Source of the DNA: Candidatus Saccharimonadota bacterium
GTDB lineage: Bacteria > Patescibacteriota > Saccharimonadia > Saccharimonadales > Saccharimonadaceae
Length of the DNA: 27,773 bases
Assembly: GCA_017964115.1 (NCBI GenBank)
Contig: JAGCSL010000028.1
Coordinates: 1-27,773 of the forward strand
Reading direction: 5' to 3'
Shown here: piece after piece, positions 7,436 to 15,809 of the stretch
Layout: each line of letters opens with the position of its first letter
How positions within the stretch are numbered: position 1 is the stretch's first letter
Made by a program: the position numbers and the translations under genes
Notes under the pieces: generated by a model
Database searches by the model: none
Seen by the model: the letters and a program-made list of their open reading frames with translations, nothing else
What the model was told of the DNA's origin: nothing

Positions 7436-9256
7436 TTACTCCACGGTTACTGATTTAGCGAGATTGCGCGGTTGATCTACGTCATTGCCACGATCTACTG
7501 CTACATAATAGGCAAACAATTGCTGCAAAGTATTTAATAGTAATGGCGTGAGAATCTTAATCCTACTGTCGATGCGGATGATATCATCAGCTTCAATATC
7601 GGCTTTGCTGTTGGTAAATACAATAGCCTTACCGCCTCGAGCGCGTACTTCATGAAGACCGCCGATGGATTTGTCGAACAACCAGTTATCCAAGATATCG
7701 AAGACCTCAAAGAAAGTTTCGTCGACGAGAGCGATCGGGCCATGCTTAAGCTCACCTGATGCATAGCCTTCGGCATGGATATAGGAAATTTCCTTAAGCT
7801 TGAGTGCACCTTCAAGAGCAATTGGATAGGCAGTATCACGACCAAGATAAAGTGCATCATTATATTTAGCATATTTCTTGGCCAAGGCTTTGATTTCGTC
7901 GTGATGATTTTTGAGAGTTTTCTCAATTTCTTTCGGTAAGATCGATAGTTCTTTGGTAATTTTAGCGATTAGCTCCGCATTCCCACCGTGATATTCCGCT
8001 AACATACCTGCGAACATAACCATCGTTACGACTTGCGCCGTGAAAGCTTTGGTAGAAGCGACGGATATTTCTGGACCGGCGTGAACATAAGTACCGCCGT
8101 CGACTTCGCGCGCAATCGTGGAGCCGATTACATTAACGATGCCAAGCGTTTTAACGCCACGCTTTTTAATCTCGCGCAAACAGGCTAACGTGTCTGCCGT
8201 TTCGCCAGACTGTGAGACGATTAAGGCGACAGAGTTCTTTGGTAGATGGAATGAACGATAGCGATATTCTGATGCAATTACGACTTCGGTAGTTAGATCT
8301 GGGACAAGCTGTTCCATGTAATACGATGCGAGCAAGCCAGCATAGTAGGCGGTACCGCAGCCAACAATCACGATATGATTAATATCACGCATTTCTTTAG
8401 CGGTAAGGTTAGGGCCGCCAAGATGCATTTTACCCTGCTCTGGATTAATGCGCCCGGACAAGGTGTTATGAAGTGTTGTAGCCTGCTCCATAATTTCTTT
8501 CAGCAAGAAATGATTGTAACCGCCTTTTTGGATCTGTTCGACGTCGCCCTCGATAGTCTCAGGGTTGGCGTTTAGATGCTTGAGATTAAGGTTGAATACT
8601 TCCGCACCTTTATTAGTACAAACTGCAAGCTCGCCGTCATTGAGATAGATAGCTTCGCGCGTATAGCCAAGCAAGGCTGAAGCATCGGATGCAATAATCG
8701 TTTCATCCTGTCCAAGACCAATAATCAGTGGCGAACCGAGGCGCGCAACGACGATTGTATCTGGCTCGTTTGGCGAAAAAACAGCAATGCCGTAGGTGCC
8801 GCGCACCATTTTGGCTGCTTTAGCGACAGCATCCTTAAGCGAAGTCCCATCTTTGTAATAGCTATCAATAAGAGCAGCGAACACCTCCGTATCGGTATCA
8901 GATTGAAACTTATAGTCAGCGAGATCTTCTTTGAGCTCTTTATAGTTTTCGATAATACCATTGTGAACAAGGTAAATATTGCCAACATGATGCGGGTGAG
9001 CATTTGTAACAGTGACACCACCATGGGTAGCCCAACGTGTGTGGCCGATACCAAGATGACCCTCGTGCGGCTTGGCCGCAAGAACGTTCTCGAGTTCGGC
9101 AATTTTACCGACCGAACGCGCAATATGCGGTTTTTCTTTATCATCGAGCGTAGCAATACCAGCAGAGTCGTAGCCACGATATTCTAGACGCTTAAGCCCG
9201 TTAATGAGCACGTTTTGTGCTGTTCTGTTTCCTACATAGCCCACGATTCCACACAT
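7436..9256 (-). CDS. glmS: Glutamine--fructose-6-phosphate aminotransferase (isomerizing)
   Basis: A 606-residue enzyme that converts fructose-6-phosphate and glutamine to glucosamine-6-phosphate, the first step toward UDP-GlcNAc, peptidoglycan and surface glycans. The start is ATG 9256, giving MCGIVGYVG with the catalytic Cys exposed after Met removal; a TTG at 9268 is also in frame but would bury it. A GGAGGT ribosome site lies 4 bases upstream of the ATG. LEYRGYDSAG and HTRWATHG mark the glutaminase domain, SQSGETADT the first SIS domain, and the C-terminus ends in AKSVTVE as is typical. Length is normal for the family. It leads an operon with the ABC exporter. The leader is only about 20 bases, leaving no room for a glmS ribozyme. 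Confidence 0.98.
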   Translation of the reverse strand: MCGIVGYVGNRTAQNVLINGLKRLEYRGYDSAGIATLDDKEKPHIARSVGKIAELENVLAAKPHEGHLGIGHTRWATHGGVTVTNAHPHHVGNIYLVHNGIIENYKELKEDLADYKFQSDTDTEVFAALIDSYYKDGTSLKDAVAKAAKMVRGTYGIAVFSPNEPDTIVVARLGSPLIIGLGQDETIIASDASALLGYTREAIYLNDGELAVCTNKGAEVFNLNLKHLNANPETIEGDVEQIQKGGYNHFLLKEIMEQATTLHNTLSGRINPEQGKMHLGGPNLTAKEMRDINHIVIVGCGTAYYAGLLASYYMEQLVPDLTTEVVIASEYRYRSFHLPKNSVALIVSQSGETADTLACLREIKKRGVKTLGIVNVIGSTIAREVDGGTYVHAGPEISVASTKAFTAQVVTMVMFAGMLAEYHGGNAELIAKITKELSILPKEIEKTLKNHHDEIKALAKKYAKYNDALYLGRDTAYPIALEGALKLKEISYIHAEGYASGELKHGPIALVDETFFEVFDILDNWLFDKSIGGLHEVRARGGKAIVFTNSKADIEADDIIRIDSRIKILTPLLLNTLQQLFAYYVAVDRGNDVDQPRNLAKSVTVE

Positions 9257-9283
9257 AATAACCTCCAATTTGTTCTTGTGTTT

Positions 9284-9312
9284 AGTATATCTTTTAACCT
9301 GTTAGCTGTCAA
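9284..9312 (-). promoter_or_regulatory. Consensus promoter of glmS
   Basis: On the minus strand, -35 TTGACA (9307-9312) and -10 TATACT (9284-9289) are separated by exactly 17 bases. The first two T of the -35 lie inside the T run of the upstream terminator. Confidence 0.85.
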
Positions 9313-9339
9313 AAAGTAGCCACTCAATAGTGGCTACTT
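9311..9339 (-). terminator. Rho-independent terminator of the adhesin gene
   Basis: A perfect 11-bp inverted repeat (9314-9324 with 9329-9339), loop of 4, is followed on the minus strand by a T run at 9315-9311. It closes the 9370-11196 gene and abuts the glmS promoter. Confidence 0.9.
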
Positions 9340-9369
9340 ATTGTGAGAAAAATATTATTTGTTAACTAA

Positions 9370-11196
9370 TTAACGGCGATGCTTAACCCCGAAGAAGAGG
9401 CCAGTTCCGGCAATGCCTGCCAGAATGATGCCAATAAATGCACCCGTGCCCGCATCGAAGGTTTTCGGATTAGCAATCTTACGATAACGATAGATAACTA
9501 CAATATCTTTATCGGCGACTGTACCTTTAGCGTTTGCAGGAACCTTAACTAATTCGTAACCTTTTGGAGCTTTTTTAAGCTTGCTAGTTACATAATCGGC
9601 ACCCTGCGGATAATCCTCGCTCGTAGAGTCGGCGATTTCTTTACCGGTCTTATCGTCAACATGCTTTGTTGTCACCTTGCGAATAATACCGGTTTCGACC
9701 GTATTTGAGTTAAGATCTTGACCAGTTGTATCGCCGGCTGGAGTAAAAGTAGTTTTAGCAGTATTTTCAACTGGCGAGATTGTAACTGTATCAGTAACGA
9801 TAGTCTTAACACTGATAGTAAAGATGTGGCCATAAAGGCTCATCGCAGTAGCATCTTTAGCAGTCACGGTGAGTTTTTGACCTTCAATCGCAACGGTGAA
9901 GTTTGCGGTTACGTCATTACCCTTTTCGTCCTTGACGATTACTTCTTCGGCGGTAGGCATTTTGAGGCCCTCTTGGAAGGTGTCGGTAATTGCAAATGCG
10001 CTATAGCCCTTGTTAGCTGGGATAGAATCGTAATTACTATGAAGATTCAAGAAAGCGATTGAGTCAACCTCGCCCGTATAGTTGAATGGAACTTCTTGGA
10101 CAATAGAATAATTAACTTCGTCGCCAACTTTCGCAGATTCTTTATCTACGGATTTAGTCGGTTCCGGCATAACATAAGGAACAGCCGAACCGAAGAGGAA
10201 GCCAACACCACAAGTCGTACCAGAATAACGATAGCTCCACTTGCTATTAATGCCTGTAGCCGTAGCTATGATTGAGTTGCCGAACCAGATACCGTTGAAG
10301 CTTGCGCCATTAATGTTCTGAACGGAAAAACCATTATCCTCATTCGATAACTCGACATTGCTTAGGGCGTTATTATTATTGCGATAAAGAATTGTGTTGC
10401 CGTTTTGCGGATTAATACCCTCGTTGCCGTGGAAAAGCTTATCGCCGTATTTTGTATAAACATATGCACCGTCTTGCTTAACATAATTGCCCTCGTCGTC
10501 TTTTTGGCGATTACTGTTTGGCACGTCGAAATCCCATAGCGCAGCGGCGAGTTCGTTCAAGCCAGCTGCAGTACATGAATCGCTAGCGGTATTATAGGTT
10601 CCTTTTTTACAAAACTCGACCGTAAATAAGCTATCAGCATAATGAGTGTTGTTCCAAGCGATAATTGGATCGCCGGCTTTAACTGTAGTCCTTGTATAGT
10701 TCTCGTCATTAGTTGGGTGTTCCCTCTCGCTTGAACCGTAGAGAGTCTTATTAATCGAAAGTGAGGCATATGCATTAGGCGTAGTTACGCCTTCATCATT
10801 AGTAGTCTCCCCTTCCTCCCATGGATTGACATCGGAAACGCGGTATAGAACATCAACATCGTTACCCTTCGCATCCATAGCAGTACTGTTTTCAATTAAT
10901 ACCGTAAGGGATTCGCCTGCTTTAATATAAGTCGCATTAAAACCCGTCGTGTCAGCGGTTTTAACTTGCGTGCCAACTGCCGCATTGCCGGCCGCTTTGA
11001 CGACCGTAATTGTAGTATCGTCACGGTAATAAACTTTAGTATGCGCATATACACCATTTAGTGTGTTGCGATTGAGCGCGCCAAAGTCACGATAACTGAC
11101 TGTACCGGCTGCGCTCGCATTTGTGACACCGATAATTGGCGAAGCAGCAAGAGCTACTGCTGTAGCCAAAAAGGCGCCAGTGTGGAGTTTTTTCAT
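9370..11196 (-). CDS. Cell-surface adhesin with SpaA-like and MucBP-like domains and C-terminal anchor
   Basis: A 608-residue secreted protein. It has a signal peptide at 1-29 (basic start, hydrophobic core, ASA end), then a unique region of about 310 residues. A pilin/SpaA-like Ig domain follows, opening with KSVDKESAKVGDEVNYSI. Near the C-terminus is a MucBP-type repeat (about 510-570), starting TTKHVDDKTGKEI and ending VIYRYRK. The tail is NPKTFD at 576-581, a hydrophobic helix and KHRR, the layout of a sortase-type sorting signal but without LPXTG. Domain families of this kind mediate binding to glycans or other cells and are often stiffened by Lys-Asn isopeptide bonds; both points are inference here. 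It shares its promoter-leader element with the protease gene at 11548 and has its own terminator. Confidence 0.85.
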   Translation of the reverse strand: MKKLHTGAFLATAVALAASPIIGVTNASAAGTVSYRDFGALNRNTLNGVYAHTKVYYRDDTTITVVKAAGNAAVGTQVKTADTTGFNATYIKAGESLTVLIENSTAMDAKGNDVDVLYRVSDVNPWEEGETTNDEGVTTPNAYASLSINKTLYGSSEREHPTNDENYTRTTVKAGDPIIAWNNTHYADSLFTVEFCKKGTYNTASDSCTAAGLNELAAALWDFDVPNSNRQKDDEGNYVKQDGAYVYTKYGDKLFHGNEGINPQNGNTILYRNNNNALSNVELSNEDNGFSVQNINGASFNGIWFGNSIIATATGINSKWSYRYSGTTCGVGFLFGSAVPYVMPEPTKSVDKESAKVGDEVNYSIVQEVPFNYTGEVDSIAFLNLHSNYDSIPANKGYSAFAITDTFQEGLKMPTAEEVIVKDEKGNDVTANFTVAIEGQKLTVTAKDATAMSLYGHIFTISVKTIVTDTVTISPVENTAKTTFTPAGDTTGQDLNSNTVETGIIRKVTTKHVDDKTGKEIADSTSEDYPQGADYVTSKLKKAPKGYELVKVPANAKGTVADKDIVVIYRYRKIANPKTFDAGTGAFIGIILAGIAGTGLFFGVKHRR

Positions 11197-11222
11197 ATTT
11201 TTCTCTTTTTTTATGTTTTTAT

Positions 11223-11271
11223 TTTTGACCTTTTGTATTTCTAGGATAGCATAAGTTTTTTAATAATGCAA
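11223..11271 (-). promoter_or_regulatory. Promoter and conserved leader element of the adhesin gene
   Basis: On the minus strand: -35 TTGCAT (11266-11271), 17-base spacer, extended -10 TGCTATCCT (11243-11251). Four bases later comes ATACAAA (11232-11238), and one base after that GGTCAAAA (11223-11230). The same order occurs upstream of the protease gene at 11460-11510. The leader then runs about 26 more bases to the ATG, with a weak GAGAAA before it. Confidence 0.75.
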
Positions 11272-11291
11272 GTGCTTAATCGCGCGGAATC

Positions 11292-11320
11292 TTGACTTTT
11301 TCATATAATCTTTGTACACT
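11292..11320 (+). promoter_or_regulatory. Promoter of tRNA-Asn
   Basis: TTGACT (11292-11297) and TACACT (11315-11320) are separated by 17 bases, and the tRNA begins 11 bases downstream. Confidence 0.75.
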
Positions 11321-11330
11321 TAGATTACCT

Positions 11331-11405
11331 TCCCCTGTAGCTCAATGGTGGAGCAAGAAGCTGTTAACTTCGAGGTTGCCAGTTCGAGTCTGGCCGGGGG
11401 AGCCA
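11331..11405 (+). tRNA. tRNA-Asn (GTT)
   Basis: A complete 75-base cloverleaf. The acceptor stem is 11331-11337 with 11395-11401 (TCCCCTG with CGGGGGA), the D arm 11340-11354, and the anticodon GTT at 11363-11365 inside the loop CTGTTAA. The T arm is 11378-11394, the discriminator G11402, and CCA is encoded at 11403-11405. It has its own promoter and terminator, so it is a single-gene unit between two divergent surface-protein genes. Confidence 0.95.
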
Positions 11406-11411
11406 TTTTTT

Positions 11412-11432
11412 ATGGACGAGAGTCCATTTTTT
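11412..11432 (+). terminator. Rho-independent terminator of tRNA-Asn
   Basis: A 6-bp stem (ATGGAC 11412-11417 with GTCCAT 11422-11427), tetraloop GAGA, and a run of T to 11432. It begins 6 bases after the tRNA end. Confidence 0.85.
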
Positions 11433-11459
11433 GATGCAAATTTTTAATTTTCTTTCGAC

Positions 11460-11542
11460 TTGCATTTTTATTACGTTTATGTATATAATGGAGATACAAA
11501 TAGGTCAAAATAAACATTAAAAGGTCAAAAAGAGAAAGGTCA
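11460..11542 (+). promoter_or_regulatory. Promoter and conserved leader element of the protease gene
   Basis: -35 TTGCAT (11460-11465), 18-base spacer, -10 TATAAT (11484-11489), four bases, ATACAAA (11494-11500), two bases, GGTCAAAA (11503-11510). A second GGTCAAAA is at 11523-11530 and a third GGTCA at 11538-11542, just before the start codon. The first half matches the adhesin promoter block at 11223-11271 element by element. An AAAGG within 11531-11540 may serve as ribosome site. Confidence 0.75.
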
Positions 11543-11547
11543 TTCTT

Positions 11548-13854
11548 ATGGTCAGAAGAAAAAAGTCTTTGCTTTTTTCGATATCGCTAGCATCAGCCGG
11601 TTTGGTCGCCGGCGCCTTGTTTGTGGTATCGCCAAAAACACAGGCGACAGAAGAAGAGCTCGGCGCAACCACAACCGATGCTGTTATTAATGCAATTAGT
11701 GAGGATACAAGTGTTCCTTCCGAAGTCGTTGAAAGCTCCCTTAAAACACATCAATTATTAATGGGCATCGACAATGTCAAAGAGCTCGAAGATAATCCAG
11801 ATGTCGTAGATTACGAAGAACTTGCAAAAAATGTTTATGCAGTAACATTTAAGGACTACGATTCCACTTCCGAAAACTATACATATTATAAGGAAAGTGA
11901 AAAAGCATCGGGCGTAATGCTCAACCTACCAATGCAGTTGATGGGCCTGAGCGCAGATCGCACTCAGACATTTGCAGATCCGCCAACTGGATATCATGAA
12001 TGGGATAAATGTTTTGCTATTGAAGATGATCAATTAACCTTCAATAACTATACACTCTTCGCTGATCAATGTCTGGCTTGGGGTGTCGACTCGATGAAGA
12101 TGCAAGATTATGCACAAGAACTTACATCCGCTAATAATGTTAAAGTTGCCGTAATTGATAGCGGCATTCGTGCGACACAATATGCCTTTAGTTATGCGTC
12201 TGAAGGGGCAAAAGATCGTCTTGATATGAGCCTAGCTCACGACTATGTCGACAATGACGATAATCCAGATGATAGTCAAAACGTCAACTTTAAGGATGAT
12301 GAAGGTAATGATACTGGTATTAGAAACACGCACGGTACTTCCGTAGCAGCTACGATTACCGAATCTACACCATTTAGCGTTAAGATTGTTCCTATCCGTA
12401 TTACGGGTGGTTCCGACGATAACACTCCTATCGACTTCGAGCATAATAATACTACTCTTACTGGCTCCGCATTCATGATTCGCGTGCTAAAAGCCGTCAG
12501 CAGCGTTAAAGGCAAAGTTGGCGTGATTAACCTCAGCCTTGGAGTAACAACTAAAGTTACTAAACCTTATGATGGCGCCTACTCTCTAGCAGATCAGGTC
12601 ATGAAAGAAGCAAAAGAAGCCGGTACAATAATCGTCGCAGCGGCAGGCAATGGCGGACAAAACTTCGTAAGCTGGCCAGCTATGAGCGATTATGTAATCG
12701 GTGTATCCTCCGTCAACGAAAATAAGGCTTTGTCAGACTTCTCTCAGTATGGCGAAGGCGTTGATTTCGCTGCGCCAGGCGAATCCCTAATACTTCCAAC
12801 CGGTGACAGTGACGCTAATCTCAGCTTCCCAACTAACGGTACTTCTTTCTCCACTCCTTTCGTATCGGCAGCAGTTGCGAATATCCTTTCTGAATATCCA
12901 AATTATAGCTTCGACGATGTCTATAATGAACTGAAACTCAACGCTGAAGATTTAGGCACCGCCGGCTATGACACGAAGTTTGGCTGGGGTAGCGTGAGCT
13001 TCCATGTTAATAAATTTGCTGATTTGACGGTTGCTACACCAACGACTTCCACGGATGGCGCTTGGGCAAAGAGTGCAACTATCGACGCTACGGCCACTAG
13101 CTCTGCTTATAATGTCACACATTATGCTATTCAAAGTGGCAATACTACAAAGACTGCTCCAACATCTTGGACGGCCGTATCAACCTCCGGCAAGACCGGC
13201 AGCGCCTCAAAGACTGTCACGAGCAACGGTACCTACACTGTTTGGTTCAAGAATAGCAATAATGAAATTAAAGCTAAGACCGTAACGGTCAGCGGTATCG
13301 ATACGACCGCGCCAACAATTAGTACTGGATTTAAGGTTTCCGACATTACCGATACCGGTGCGACTCTATCGATTGGCGTAAAAGATACTCAAAGTGGTCT
13401 CGCGAAAATCGTATGGCACTACAAACTTGAAGACGCTGAGTCATACACCGATGAGACCGAAGAGTATGCAACTTCCGGCACGGGTGAAACGGCTACCGTC
13501 ACGAAGACCTTTACCCTATCTGGCCTCGAAACTGGCAAGACCTACAAAGCTTACGCAACCGTCTATGATATGGCGAATAACTCTAAAGATTCCGCTACAG
13601 CTACCTTCACGGCGACTGCTGGAACTTCCGGTGTCGATACGGGCGGCGACGAGGATCCGACCGAACCAACCAATCCGACTAACCCAACCGACCCAACCGA
13701 CCCAACTGGCCAAGAAACTGAAAAACCAAAACCAGTCAACACGACCACGACGAAGAACCCAAAGACTGCCGATATTAACATTCTCGGAATAGCGGGTGCG
13801 GGTATTGCTTTAAGTACCGTAGCATTCATCGTATTCCGTGCAAAACGTCGCTAA
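11548..13854 (+). CDS. Subtilisin-like serine protease (S8), surface anchored
   Basis: A 768-residue secreted protease. A basic, hydrophobic signal peptide (1-33) and a propeptide-like region (about 35-190) precede the S8 domain. The triad is Asp204 in VAVIDSGIR, His262 in NTHGTS and Ser433 in GTSFSTP; Asn368 in AAAGNGG would form the oxyanion hole. After about residue 485 come two Ig/FN3-like domains, the second with TGATLSIGVKD and YKAYATVYD. A Pro-Thr-rich linker follows, with repeated PTNPTDPT units. The end is NPKTAD at 737-742, a hydrophobic helix and KRR. It should be held at the cell surface and may process adhesins, host-cell proteins or proteins for amino-acid supply. All three triad residues are present, so it is probably active. 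It has its own promoter and terminator. Confidence 0.93.
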   Translation: MVRRKKSLLFSISLASAGLVAGALFVVSPKTQATEEELGATTTDAVINAISEDTSVPSEVVESSLKTHQLLMGIDNVKELEDNPDVVDYEELAKNVYAVTFKDYDSTSENYTYYKESEKASGVMLNLPMQLMGLSADRTQTFADPPTGYHEWDKCFAIEDDQLTFNNYTLFADQCLAWGVDSMKMQDYAQELTSANNVKVAVIDSGIRATQYAFSYASEGAKDRLDMSLAHDYVDNDDNPDDSQNVNFKDDEGNDTGIRNTHGTSVAATITESTPFSVKIVPIRITGGSDDNTPIDFEHNNTTLTGSAFMIRVLKAVSSVKGKVGVINLSLGVTTKVTKPYDGAYSLADQVMKEAKEAGTIIVAAAGNGGQNFVSWPAMSDYVIGVSSVNENKALSDFSQYGEGVDFAAPGESLILPTGDSDANLSFPTNGTSFSTPFVSAAVANILSEYPNYSFDDVYNELKLNAEDLGTAGYDTKFGWGSVSFHVNKFADLTVATPTTSTDGAWAKSATIDATATSSAYNVTHYAIQSGNTTKTAPTSWTAVSTSGKTGSASKTVTSNGTYTVWFKNSNNEIKAKTVTVSGIDTTAPTISTGFKVSDITDTGATLSIGVKDTQSGLAKIVWHYKLEDAESYTDETEEYATSGTGETATVTKTFTLSGLETGKTYKAYATVYDMANNSKDSATATFTATAGTSGVDTGGDEDPTEPTNPTNPTDPTDPTGQETEKPKPVNTTTTKNPKTADINILGIAGAGIALSTVAFIVFRAKRR

Positions 13855-13874
13855 GGAATGACCTAACTGACCAG

Positions 13875-13904
13875 AATATATCCCCTGTTTGGGGATATAT
13901 TTTT
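13875..13904 (+). terminator. Rho-independent terminator of the protease gene
   Basis: A 10-bp stem (13876-13885 with 13891-13900; ATATATCCCC with GGGGATATAT), loop of 5, then TTTT. The stop codon of the convergent EpsG-like gene lies in the T run. The minus strand lacks a clear T run after the stem, so it serves mainly the plus strand. Confidence 0.85.
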
Positions 13905-15000
13905 ATACGGCTAATATCTCAAATATGGTTCGATATGGGAATATTTCCCCACTACCGTTTAGATAGATACCCGCAATGAAGAACAGTATTCCATAAGCGA
14001 TAGCAACACCGGCCATAATGCGACGACTATTTTTATCCTCAAATGTATCGATTGCTGACGTAATTGCAAGAATAAAGAACGCAATGAAATAATCTGCTAA
14101 ACGTGACGCAAGAGGAACCTTAAAGCCAACCATGGTTATCATAAGCATGAGGAAGATAGACATAAACATATATCGACCATTTTCTTTCTTTCCTTTTACT
14201 AAATGCCCGTAAAACATCACAATTAATGCTACCGAGGCGAGCTCAGGCAGGATATTATGCGAAGCCGTAAGCGCGCCGTACTGTTCAACAAAGGCATCTG
14301 TACTATACAGGGCATATTTACGTAGGAATGGAACATATTCAATGACTTTAAAACCGACAATAACTACACCAACGAGAGCAATCGCCATTACAGCCATCTT
14401 GATAATAAACTTCTTCTCCGATTCAGGTTTGGAAACCATCAGATAGTGTAATGGAAGCATCAGAAGCATAATAAGCGACGAATAATGGAAGAGCCCGGCA
14501 CATAGCACCGTTATAACGAAAGCCGTGCGCCTTTTTTGCGGAATAAATGAAAAAGCATAGAAACAAAGTGACATTGCCACACCTTGACGCACGCCGCCAA
14601 GTGCCTGTGGAAATATTACTAGCATAACTAGTAACATACAGATGCCAATGTGTTTACTACCGAAATTCTTAAAACCTAGATAGAAGAATAAAATTGTCAA
14701 AAAACTTGTCGCAAAGAAGAAGATTTGCCAAGGTAATTGTCCAAATAGCCAAAGTGCTGGCTCCATGCCGCCAAACTTGCTCGAGAATTCCGCCATACTC
14801 ATATTTGGTGCTTCCATTAATTTACTCATGTATGAAATGTAATCTACGCCAACACGATAGCGTAAGCCGCCGACGATGGTCGGAATTAGGATGGCAATAA
14901 TAATTGGCCAACGTAATTTGCGTTTTGAGCCAATGTGAAATAAAGCTGCCGAAATACCGAAGCAAATAAAGTAAAAGAATAAGCTATCAATATCACTCAT
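13903..15000 (-). CDS. EpsG-family polysaccharide polymerase-like membrane protein
   Basis: A 365-residue protein with about ten hydrophobic helices. The EpsG features are visible: GLRYRVGVDYISY near residue 50, GGVRQGVAMSLCFYAF with its conserved Arg in the middle, and a later helix beginning LFHYSSLIML. EpsG/Wzy-type proteins join lipid-linked repeat units into a polymer on the outer face of the membrane. It is the last gene of a minus-strand string and overlaps the upstream glycosyltransferase gene by 4 bases (ATGA), so translation is coupled. No flippase gene was seen in the window. Confidence 0.8.
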   Translation of the reverse strand: MSDIDSLFFYFICFGISAALFHIGSKRKLRWPIIIAILIPTIVGGLRYRVGVDYISYMSKLMEAPNMSMAEFSSKFGGMEPALWLFGQLPWQIFFFATSFLTILFFYLGFKNFGSKHIGICMLLVMLVIFPQALGGVRQGVAMSLCFYAFSFIPQKRRTAFVITVLCAGLFHYSSLIMLLMLPLHYLMVSKPESEKKFIIKMAVMAIALVGVVIVGFKVIEYVPFLRKYALYSTDAFVEQYGALTASHNILPELASVALIVMFYGHLVKGKKENGRYMFMSIFLMLMITMVGFKVPLASRLADYFIAFFILAITSAIDTFEDKNSRRIMAGVAIAYGILFFIAGIYLNGSGEIFPYRTIFEILAV

Positions 15001-15809
15001 TTCTTTTTGCCCTGTTTAAGCTTTGCACGTTTGGTGGAAATCTGCCAACGTAGACGGATAAGATTGTACTTGATTGCAATGTCTGGCTTTTTTATTTCAT
15101 CTCCTAAATAACTGCGGAGTTGCTCCAGCATCAACACGCGATATTTATAATCCGATTTTGTACGATGCGAAGAACCTTCCTCGGTCATGTCGTAATAATA
15201 TAAACATTCTTTTAGATAAGTGATTGAATCAATATATTTAAGATACTCTAAATTAAAGATTAGATCTTCGCCAAATTCGACTTTTTTAACGAAGCGTATA
15301 TTATTATCTTTAATCAGCTGTAAATTGAATATTTTGTTGCATGGCGAATAAAGATGACCGCTCTTCAAAATAGACGTAACTATATGTTTAGGAAGTTTTT
15401 TCGTAACGGTAGTGTCTTTATGCACGGATATTTTTCTTTTACCAATCTGTTTACCGCATACAATGAGCGATTTTGGATGACTAACAATGCGGTTAAGCAT
15501 TTTTTCGACCATCGTCTCAGCAATACGATCATCTGAGTCGACAAACATAACAAACTGCCCTTTTGCTACGTCGAGCCCAGCATTGCGAGCCGTAGACACG
15601 CCACCATTCTTTTTCTCAATTACTTGAATGCGCGGATCTTTGATTGACTTAGCAATTTTGACCGTTTCATCCGTCGAACCATCACTAACAACAATGATTT
15701 CGAGGTTAGTATAACTCTGCGCTAAAACAGTTTTCAGCGTACTATTGAGAGTTTTGGCTGAATTATAGCAAGGAATGATAATCGAAACTAACGGATTTTT
15801 CTTGGTCAT
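14997..15809 (-). CDS. GT2-family glycosyltransferase
   Basis: A 270-residue cytoplasmic GT-A enzyme. VSIIIPCYNSAKTL near the start and SDGSTDET form the nucleotide-sugar pocket; NGGVSTARNAGLD and FVDSDDR (the DXD-type metal site, near residue 90) complete the pattern. GEDLIFN after about residue 180 matches the acceptor-side ED motif of EpsJ/CpsI-like transferases. It would add one sugar to a lipid-linked glycan; donor and acceptor are unknown. Starts and stops overlap both neighbours by 4 bases, within the Wzz-GT-GT-EpsG string. A Lys-rich C-terminus (KQGKKK) may help membrane association. Confidence 0.88.
   Translation of the reverse strand: MTKKNPLVSIIIPCYNSAKTLNSTLKTVLAQSYTNLEIIVVSDGSTDETVKIAKSIKDPRIQVIEKKNGGVSTARNAGLDVAKGQFVMFVDSDDRIAETMVEKMLNRIVSHPKSLIVCGKQIGKRKISVHKDTTVTKKLPKHIVTSILKSGHLYSPCNKIFNLQLIKDNNIRFVKKVEFGEDLIFNLEYLKYIDSITYLKECLYYYDMTEEGSSHRTKSDYKYRVLMLEQLRSYLGDEIKKPDIAIKYNLIRLRWQISTKRAKLKQGKKK

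Noticed and set aside
9257..9268. TTG at 9268 as the glmS start
   Set aside because: It would overlap the SD site and put extra residues before the catalytic N-terminal Cys, which must be residue 1 after Met removal.
9257..9300. A glmS ribozyme or other riboswitch upstream of glmS
   Set aside because: The promoter leaves a leader of about 20 bases, far too short for a glmS ribozyme.
13660..13720. A DNA tandem repeat as an independent element
   Set aside because: The repeated Pro-Thr codons are only the linker of the protease and need no separate explanation.
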